A DNA stretch of 64,000 nt. Origin: CAYVTZ01 sp964454685 (GTDB taxonomy: Bacteria > Bacillota > Clostridia > Christensenellales > Christensenellaceae). The stretch lies in the NCBI GenBank assembly GCA_964454685.1, contig CAYVTZ010000009.1, positions 32,258 to 96,257 on the forward strand, written 5' to 3'. A program made the translations under genes and the position numbers. Shown here one piece after another: positions 58,931 to 64,000 of this stretch (positions are counted from its first letter, which is position 1; every line of letters starts with the position of its first letter). Under the pieces are notes generated by a model that was not told the DNA's origin, did not search any database, and saw only the letters and a list, made by a program, of their open reading frames with translations.

Positions 58931-59599
58931 ATGGCAAAAAATCGTATTTTAGTGGTGGAGGACGAGCAAGCGATCTCGGATTTTATCTGCATGAATTTGG
59001 ATGTGGTTGGGTATGAGGCGGTTGTGTTTGCGGATGGCGCGCAGGCGGCGGCTGCCTTAGAGGAGGAGCACTCCTATGATCTGGCACTGCTGGACGTGAT
59101 GCTGCCGGGCATGGATGGCTTTGCGCTGTTTGAGCGCATGAAAGAGTATGGCATTCCGGTGATCTTTTTGACGGCAAAGGCAGATGTAGAATCAAAAGTT
59201 AAAGGATTGAAGCTGGGTGGCGAGGATTACATGGTCAAGCCCTTTGAAATGATCGAATTGCTGGTGCGCATGGAAAAGGTGCTGCAACGTGGGGGCAAGC
59301 TGGAAAAGGTGCTGCGCTTTGGAAAGCTGACTGTAGACATTGAAAATCGCGCGGTGATGAAGGAGGGGGAGAGCATCAGCCTAAAGCCCATGGAATTTGA
59401 AGTGCTGGTGATGCTGATGCGTTATCGCAACAGAACGTTGCCGCGGGAGCGCTTGCTTGGGGAACTTTGGGGATATGAATATTTTGGCGAATCACGCACG
59501 GTGGATGTGCACATTGCCAGCTTGCGCAAAAAGCTGAGCCTTGCCAAAGAGATTGTGACGGTTTCAAAAATCGGATATCGTTTAGAGGAGTCGACATGA
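58931..59599 (+). CDS. OmpR-family response regulator
   Basis: A 222-aa two-domain regulator. Receiver domain: acidic pair in VVEDEQ, phosphoacceptor Asp55 in LALLDVMLPGMDG, and Lys in FLTAKAD with VKPFEMIELLVR. C-terminal winged helix (about 125-222): LKPMEFEVLVMLMRYRNRTLPRERLL, 'ESRTVDVHIASLRKKL' and 'KIGYRLEE'. GGGGAAAGAG precedes ATG 58931; eight more in-frame residues upstream are not supported. The kinase gene overlaps its stop by 4 nt, so the pair is coupled. Confidence 0.95.
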   Translation: MAKNRILVVEDEQAISDFICMNLDVVGYEAVVFADGAQAAAALEEEHSYDLALLDVMLPGMDGFALFERMKEYGIPVIFLTAKADVESKVKGLKLGGEDYMVKPFEMIELLVRMEKVLQRGGKLEKVLRFGKLTVDIENRAVMKEGESISLKPMEFEVLVMLMRYRNRTLPRERLLGELWGYEYFGESRTVDVHIASLRKKLSLAKEIVTVSKIGYRLEEST

Positions 59600-60960
59600 A
59601 AGCCAAGATATCCTTAATCTGCATCGCGGTTTTGGCGGCTGCGATACTTTTGTGTTGCTTTTTTTTCTACCAGCAATCGACGCAATCTATGCTGGAGGTG
59701 ACGCGCGTGAGCCTAGAGCGGCGCAACAGCGATTTGTGCAACTCTGTGACGAGGATGCAGCAGTATTATCGGGATGACATCGGCACAAATACGGTAGCGT
59801 ACGCGATGACGCTGTTTGCATTCGACCAGTTTGCGAAAAGTGGTGACGCACTGATGGCTGACGGAACCATATTGCGCGGAACAGCCGAGTTTGACCCGTC
59901 CAGCGTGCTGGAAGTAATATACGATAAGCAGGATGCCGTTTTGGCGGAATATGAAGGAAAAAGATACTTGGTGGCGGGCACCAGCCTGAATGCCTATGGA
60001 AAAACCTTGATGCTGTACAGCGTACAGGACATCACGTTTATTGAGGAAAAATTGCAGAACATGCTGCATCGTTTTATGCTGCTTGCAGGGGTAATCCTTG
60101 TAGCGGGCGTGGCGGTAATCGTGCTGTTTATGGGCTTGGCGCTGCGTCCATTCAAGCAACTTCGGCAGACGGCAGAGGAGATTGCAAACGGAAATTTTGC
60201 GATGCGCGCCAGGGTGTCCGGTCGAGACGAGGTGGCGGCGCTGGCACAGGACTTTAACCGTATGGCACAGGCAGTGCAGCAATACATTGATGTGCTTACG
60301 GAGCACAACGAGCGGCAAAAGCTGCTGATTGGGGCGATCTCCCATGAATTTAAAACGCCGCTGACCTCAGTGATCGGGCATGCGGAAACACTGCTGATGA
60401 CCAACCAGCCAGAGGAGAGGCGCCAGCGATCGATGGAGCACATTTACGATCAGTGCCGATGGCTGGAGCGGCTCACGCAAAAACTGCGCGGGGTTTTGCT
60501 GGAAGGCGGCGCACTGTGCAAAGAACGGCTTGACGCGCGGGAACTGCTGGAAAAGGCACGGGAGGGTGTGGCACAAGTGTATGCGCAACGGGGCGTTGCA
60601 CTGGAAATCCGGTGTGATGCGGAGCACTATGAGGGCGACGCGGATTTGCTGTGCGCAGTGCTGGTCAATTTGCTGGACAATGCCGTGAAAGCATCGGAAC
60701 GCAATCAGACGGTTATCGTGATTGCGCGAGAGGGAAGCATTGAGGTGAAGGATGAGGGCAGAGGGATTCCCCCGGCCGTATTGGAGCGAATCTGCGAACC
60801 GTTTTTTATGGTGGATCCGTCACGCAGCAAAAAGACAGGGGGCTGTGGGCTTGGGTTGGCGATTGTGCAGCGGATCGTGCGGCTGCACGGTGGGGCATTG
60901 AGCATTGAGAGCGTGGAAGAGCAGGGAACAACGGTGCGCGTGACGTTTACAAAACATTAA
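59596..60960 (+). CDS. Sensor histidine kinase
   Basis: A 454-aa membrane kinase. Helix about 5-25, extracytoplasmic sensor about 30-150, helix about 158-180, HAMP (about 180-232), the H box GAISHEFKTPLTSVIGHAE with phosphoacceptor His250, and an ATPase domain with LVNLLDNAVKAS (N box), VKDEGRGIPP (G1), 'EPFFMVDPSRSKKTGGCGLGLAIVQ' (F and G2 boxes). The stimulus is unknown. The lipoprotein downstream is 97 bp away and may be its accessory sensor or target. Confidence 0.95.
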   Translation: MKAKISLICIAVLAAAILLCCFFFYQQSTQSMLEVTRVSLERRNSDLCNSVTRMQQYYRDDIGTNTVAYAMTLFAFDQFAKSGDALMADGTILRGTAEFDPSSVLEVIYDKQDAVLAEYEGKRYLVAGTSLNAYGKTLMLYSVQDITFIEEKLQNMLHRFMLLAGVILVAGVAVIVLFMGLALRPFKQLRQTAEEIANGNFAMRARVSGRDEVAALAQDFNRMAQAVQQYIDVLTEHNERQKLLIGAISHEFKTPLTSVIGHAETLLMTNQPEERRQRSMEHIYDQCRWLERLTQKLRGVLLEGGALCKERLDARELLEKAREGVAQVYAQRGVALEIRCDAEHYEGDADLLCAVLVNLLDNAVKASERNQTVIVIAREGSIEVKDEGRGIPPAVLERICEPFFMVDPSRSKKTGGCGLGLAIVQRIVRLHGGALSIESVEEQGTTVRVTFTKH

Positions 60961-61057
60961 CGGGTTGATGATGTTTTTGTGCGCCTGATTCGAGATAATG
61001 GCATCAGAGTTCCCCATTGCGGCAGCAAAATATTGTGGGGAAGGAAAGAGGGAGACG

Positions 61058-62599
61058 ATGAAAAAAGAGATCATGGCGATTGCGATTACGGCTGCTTGCC
61101 TGTTTACAGGGTGTGCAAGGGGTGAGGTGCGCATTGTGGATTTTGCACAGCCGGCAGAGGCGAGAGCGCTGGCTGCGGAGCCGATTAAAGCCTCCAATGA
61201 GCAAGCGGAGCAACCGGCGGCGCAACAAGGAGCAAGCAAAACGGTTGCAGAGATGGTGCAGGCACCGGAGCGCTTTCAGACTACGATTGAGCGTGGCAAG
61301 CTGAAGGTGCAAGTGGATGCGCCGGTAAAGGTGCCGCAGGTGCAGAGCATGTCTGTGCTGGAAGTGATGCCCGCAGACTTCACGCAAGAGCAGGTGACGG
61401 CATTTTTGAAGGCGTTTGATTTGGAAGACGGGGTGTGCAGTGATGGACGGAGAACGAAAAAGGATTTGCAATGGGATTTGGAATTCTACAAAAAAATGAA
61501 AGAAACGTCAAAAAATGCTGAGCCGAATATGAATTATGAATCGCAGGAATTCTATGACGCGCTGATTGCTGAAATTGAAGCGGAATTACTCACCGCGCCG
61601 GAAAAAAACGAGTACACGCCCACAACCGGGAAATTGCAGACGATTAATACGGAGGATGAGTGGTACATCTATCGTGTGGACAACAAATTGAAGGGCGTTC
61701 CCTTTGTGACATATACGGCATTGAATGCGATGGAAATGGGGGAAAACGGACAGTATGCGCGCTGTTTTTCCGTCCAAAACAACGATGATCGGGACAAGCG
61801 ATATGTGTTGCAAGGGGATGCGTCTGATGGCAGCTTAGTTCAGCCGAGAAAAAATGCAATGATGATGTATGATGTGCTGGAGACGGTGAACTATGGTTTG
61901 ACGGGGGCGATAGAGGTACAGCGTGACGAGCAGCTTGACGCAGACCTGCTGGCAAAGGTGAAATTGACTCCCGCACAGGCGGCGGACATGGTAGAGCAGA
62001 TTTTGAAGGATACCAACACGCCGATGGAAATTTCGAAAATCACCATCATCGACGATGAACAGAATGGCCTGGTGGATGATTTGGTGAGCCCTGCAAAAAA
62101 CTATCGCTATCAAATTTTCTGCGAGCGCGTGATGGATGGTGTGGCGCTGGACGCGGTGGTGCAGATGATCGATTATGCGAACAGCGATCCGACGATGGCG
62201 GACTGGTACCCTGAGCGCATGAAGTTTATGCTGGATGACACGGGTATTCGATCCATGAATTGGGATGCGCCGGTGACAGTGGGTGCGCCCATGGAGCAAA
62301 ACGTGGAATTGCTGCCCTTTGAAGAAATCAGGCACGTGTTTGAGACGATGATGGCAGCAAAATATGATTTGGATGAGCAGGATACGGCGGTGGAAAGTAT
62401 GGATTTGGACATAACAAGTGTACAACTGGTGCTGATGCGCACCACACAGGACGGGTGCAACGGCAAACTGGTGCCGGCATGGAGATTCTCCGGTGTGCGG
62501 GCGGTGAAATTTTCGGGGGAGGAGAAGATATACCCCTCGGAAGAATCAAGTGTATTGATCTTGGACGCGAGGGACGGGAGTGTGATGGATGCAAAATGA
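61058..62599 (+). CDS. Large lipoprotein downstream of the two-component system
   Basis: A 513-aa secreted lipoprotein: MKKE, hydrophobic core and LFTGC lipobox, then an Ala/Gln/Glu-rich linker (about 25-60) and a large soluble domain. GAGGGAG precedes ATG 61058, giving a proper signal peptide; an upstream in-frame start (60998) would not. From memory it resembles clostridial lipoproteins often placed next to two-component systems and labelled as a domain of unknown function (possibly DUF6034), but I cannot confirm the family. A TTCCCCA/TGGGGAA dyad (61010-61042) lies just before the ribosome site. Confidence 0.8.
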   Translation: MKKEIMAIAITAACLFTGCARGEVRIVDFAQPAEARALAAEPIKASNEQAEQPAAQQGASKTVAEMVQAPERFQTTIERGKLKVQVDAPVKVPQVQSMSVLEVMPADFTQEQVTAFLKAFDLEDGVCSDGRRTKKDLQWDLEFYKKMKETSKNAEPNMNYESQEFYDALIAEIEAELLTAPEKNEYTPTTGKLQTINTEDEWYIYRVDNKLKGVPFVTYTALNAMEMGENGQYARCFSVQNNDDRDKRYVLQGDASDGSLVQPRKNAMMMYDVLETVNYGLTGAIEVQRDEQLDADLLAKVKLTPAQAADMVEQILKDTNTPMEISKITIIDDEQNGLVDDLVSPAKNYRYQIFCERVMDGVALDAVVQMIDYANSDPTMADWYPERMKFMLDDTGIRSMNWDAPVTVGAPMEQNVELLPFEEIRHVFETMMAAKYDLDEQDTAVESMDLDITSVQLVLMRTTQDGCNGKLVPAWRFSGVRAVKFSGEEKIYPSEESSVLILDARDGSVMDAK

Positions 62600-62628
62600 A
62601 ATGCGTAAGCGCATTGGAAAAGAGTAAT

Positions 62629-62667
62629 GGCACTAAAAAAAGCCGGTAAACGGCTTTTTTTAGTGCC
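62629..62667. terminator. Strong bidirectional terminator
   Basis: Perfect 17-bp stem (GGCACTAAAAAAAGCCG and its complement) with a GTAAA loop. It separates two convergent lipoprotein genes. Confidence 0.9.
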
Positions 62668-62732
62668 AACCACTGCTACATTACGGCTTCAAAATGCACA
62701 GTGGCGGTTGCCGATGCAAACAACAGCACAGC

Positions 62733-63467
62733 TTACATCGTTATCATATCGAAATAGGTTTTCCGATAGGCGGGGGCGATTTCATTGCCATTTTCGATTG
62801 CATCTTCGCGCAGAAACGAAAAATTGATTAAACCGGAGGGAGTGACATTGGTAATTGCCAAGGTGTGCTCAAAGGCTTTGGAGGCAGAACCATTTTCTGC
62901 AACTTGATTTTCATCGACCAATCCGGAAACCTCACTCAAGGCCTCTTCAGGCAACATCAACTCGTGCAGCCGCAGCAATGCGGGCGCAAAGTGGGCATAA
63001 TAATCCGATGGTCTCAAGCTGACTGAGGTGGCTTGCACGATTCCGCTTTCATCTGTAATGAAGAAAAAGTCGGAACCTTCAAACGCAAAATGGTAGAGAC
63101 GCTCGTGACCTTCCACCATATTGGGTGCGGCGGGGAAGTTTTCTTGCAGGATGCTCTCTGCCAGCTTTGTATCGCCGGTCAATGTTCCGATTGTGTCCGA
63201 CAACAACACAAAATAGCATTGCGCGGCTTGCACGGGCGTTCGATTGCTGTCGCCCAGGACTTCAAATGCACGTTCTGTGTCGGCGCCCGGCTCGGGAGCA
63301 GGCTTCGGCTTTGGTGTCGGGCTTGGCGTCGGCTTGGGAGCAGGCTTTGGCGTGGCGCGCATGGTCGGCTCGGCAGCCGCTTGCGTTGGATCAGCGGCAG
63401 GATGCGCGCATGCGGCGCAGGCGATGCACCATGCAAGAGCGAGTGAGATGATTAAGATTTTCTTCAT
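62733..63467 (-). CDS. Lipoprotein with Pro/Thr/Lys-rich linker
   Basis: A 244-aa secreted lipoprotein. Signal: MKKILIISLALAW then a Cys-containing CAACA lipobox; cysteines at several neighbouring positions leave the exact lipidation site open. Residues about 28-62 form a repetitive PTPKPxP linker. The mature domain (about 65-244) shows no family I know; it contains 'AFEGSDFFFITDESG' and a helical 'FAPALLRLHELMLPEEALSEV' segment. CAGGAGG precedes ATG 63467, so the nine-codon upstream extension is not used. Confidence 0.8.
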   Translation of the reverse strand: MKKILIISLALAWCIACAACAHPAADPTQAAAEPTMRATPKPAPKPTPSPTPKPKPAPEPGADTERAFEVLGDSNRTPVQAAQCYFVLLSDTIGTLTGDTKLAESILQENFPAAPNMVEGHERLYHFAFEGSDFFFITDESGIVQATSVSLRPSDYYAHFAPALLRLHELMLPEEALSEVSGLVDENQVAENGSASKAFEHTLAITNVTPSGLINFSFLREDAIENGNEIAPAYRKTYFDMITM

Positions 63468-64000
63468 GTGTTCCTCCTGTAAACTAACAGGCAAAACAGA
63501 AAAAATGAGGGGATTTGGGAAAAACTGGGAAAAGGCGTGAGAACCCTAGAAAATGGCTATAACATGGGGAAAAACGAGAGAGTGTTGTGCAAGAGCGCGG
63601 CACTTTTTTTATTTTGCGCGTTAATGGAAATGGGCAGATTTTGCCCCGAAACACGGTGGATGGAATTTTGGGAGTGCGGGGGCGGCGGGGGCGTTTTAGA
63701 ACATGGGAAACAGCGTTTTAGAAATGCTTTTTAGCGTTTTAAGAATTTGAAAAAGGCTTTAATATGGGGCTTTTGGCGTTTTAGAAAAGATGAAAATTAA
63801 AACGTGCGCGTTTTAGAGCGGCGGAAACAGTGGGCAGAATGCGAATAGATTCCCGCAAAAACGATACCGCAATAGCGCAACTAGTTGATTGTGATACCGC
63901 AACTGGCGCAAATCAGGTGGAAAAGATGCCAAAGCGCGCCAAAACACGCAGGCAGATTAAAACACTGCGTGTTTGAACTAAAACGCAAATTTAAACGCCT
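63468..64000. other. 533-bp non-coding region with phased short repeats
   Basis: No gene is convincing; a 65-codon frame at 63537-63734 has no ribosome site and a repeat-derived sequence. GCGTTTTAGA or a near copy occurs five times between 63691 and 63817, plus an inverse copy (CTAAAACGC) near 63980. GATACCGCAA occurs twice (63863 and 63893). Confidence 0.6.
63691..63817 (+). repeat. Five GCGTTTTAGA motifs at helical spacing
   Basis: Copies start at 63691, 63713, 63734 (two end bases swapped), 63776 and 63808. Offsets of 22, 21, 42 and 32 bp correspond to about 2, 2, 4 and 3 helical turns, so all face the same side of the DNA. Confidence 0.6.

Noticed and set aside
63537..63734. 65-codon plus-strand frame in the terminal non-coding region
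   Set aside because: No ribosome site, and half of it overlaps the GCGTTTTAGA repeat array; composition does not look coding.
63691..63902. Possible CRISPR array from the repeated GCGTTTTAGA and GATACCGCAA motifs
   Set aside because: Repeats are only 10 bp, spacing is 21-42 bp with no unique-spacer pattern, and no cas gene is present.
1..64000. tRNA, rRNA, prophage, toxin-antitoxin, restriction or other defence genes
   Set aside because: None was recognised; intergenic spaces were read for tRNA-like cloverleaves and none stood out, although a weak one could be missed by eye.

Overview
The window looks like chromosome from an anaerobic member of the Clostridia (Bacillota). Supporting signs are a whiA/rapZ/murB/hprK cluster, a TRAP (mtrB) protein, a ferredoxin-dependent 2-oxoacid oxidoreductase, Gram-positive style Shine-Dalgarno sites (GGAGG) and sigma-A promoters. 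By eye the base composition is roughly balanced, with G/C-rich third codon positions. I found no tRNA, rRNA, CRISPR array, transposase or prophage gene. Genes are dense and mostly in compact operons; apart from the first gene, which runs off the left edge, all genes look intact.

Layout. 1-1420 (-): an acyl-CoA synthetase cut by the window edge. 1874-5990 (+): a four-gene surface module of MacB/LolD-type ATPase, secreted CARDB-like membrane-anchored protein, FtsX-type permease and lipoprotein. 6077-7399 (-): a DUF1254/DUF1214 protein. 7876-9996 (+): trmL and a Na+/phosphate cotransporter fused to a PhoU-like domain. 10182-16825 (+): pgk, tpiA, gpmI, a small P-loop protein, thrC and trpS. 17180-22278 (+): one six-gene operon of DUF5685, J-domain, membrane, FHA, FtsW/RodA and class B PBP proteins. 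22563-24383 (+): uvrC. 24564-30117 (-): HAD phosphatase, hprK, murB, PHP phosphatase, rapZ, whiA and a Crh-like HPr. 30292-33714 (+): dnaE. 33969-39917 (+): two small or unknown proteins, mtrB (TRAP), pfkA, a glycerol-1-phosphate dehydrogenase (AraM-type), a NagD/AraL-type phosphatase and xylulokinase. 40372-41213 (+): SRPBCC protein and MarR regulator behind a consensus promoter with repeated boxes. 41315-42874 (-): DUF389. 43090-45630 (+): a small membrane protein and a BcsA-like glycosyltransferase. 45846-48489 (+): four-subunit 2-oxoacid:ferredoxin oxidoreductase. 48804-50699 (+): acyl-ACP thioesterase and a second, unusual phosphofructokinase. 50957-52291 (-): glutamate dehydrogenase. 52602-53027 (+): YbgC-type thioesterase. 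53141-58644 (-): a C_GCAxxG_C_C protein, then an overlapping c-di-GMP phosphodiesterase/diguanylate cyclase pair. 58931-62599 (+): OmpR-type two-component system with a lipoprotein. 62733-63467 (-): a second lipoprotein. 63468-64000 is non-coding with phased short repeats.

How it fits together. The window carries much of glycolysis (two PFKs, tpiA, pgk, gpmI), a carbon-signalling pair (HprK and a Crh-like HPr that lacks the PTS histidine) encoded in one operon, cell-envelope synthesis (murB, FtsW/PBP, BcsA-like transferase), and c-di-GMP turnover. The most distinctive observations are the His15-to-Lys Crh-like protein beside hprK, a TRAP protein whose third RNA-contact position is changed, a consensus promoter followed by three near-identical palindromic boxes next to a marR gene, a structured RNA-like element at 40030-40118, and an array of GCGTTTTAGA motifs spaced in near-integral helical turns at 63691-63817. 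No gene cluster looked like a defence system or a mobile element.
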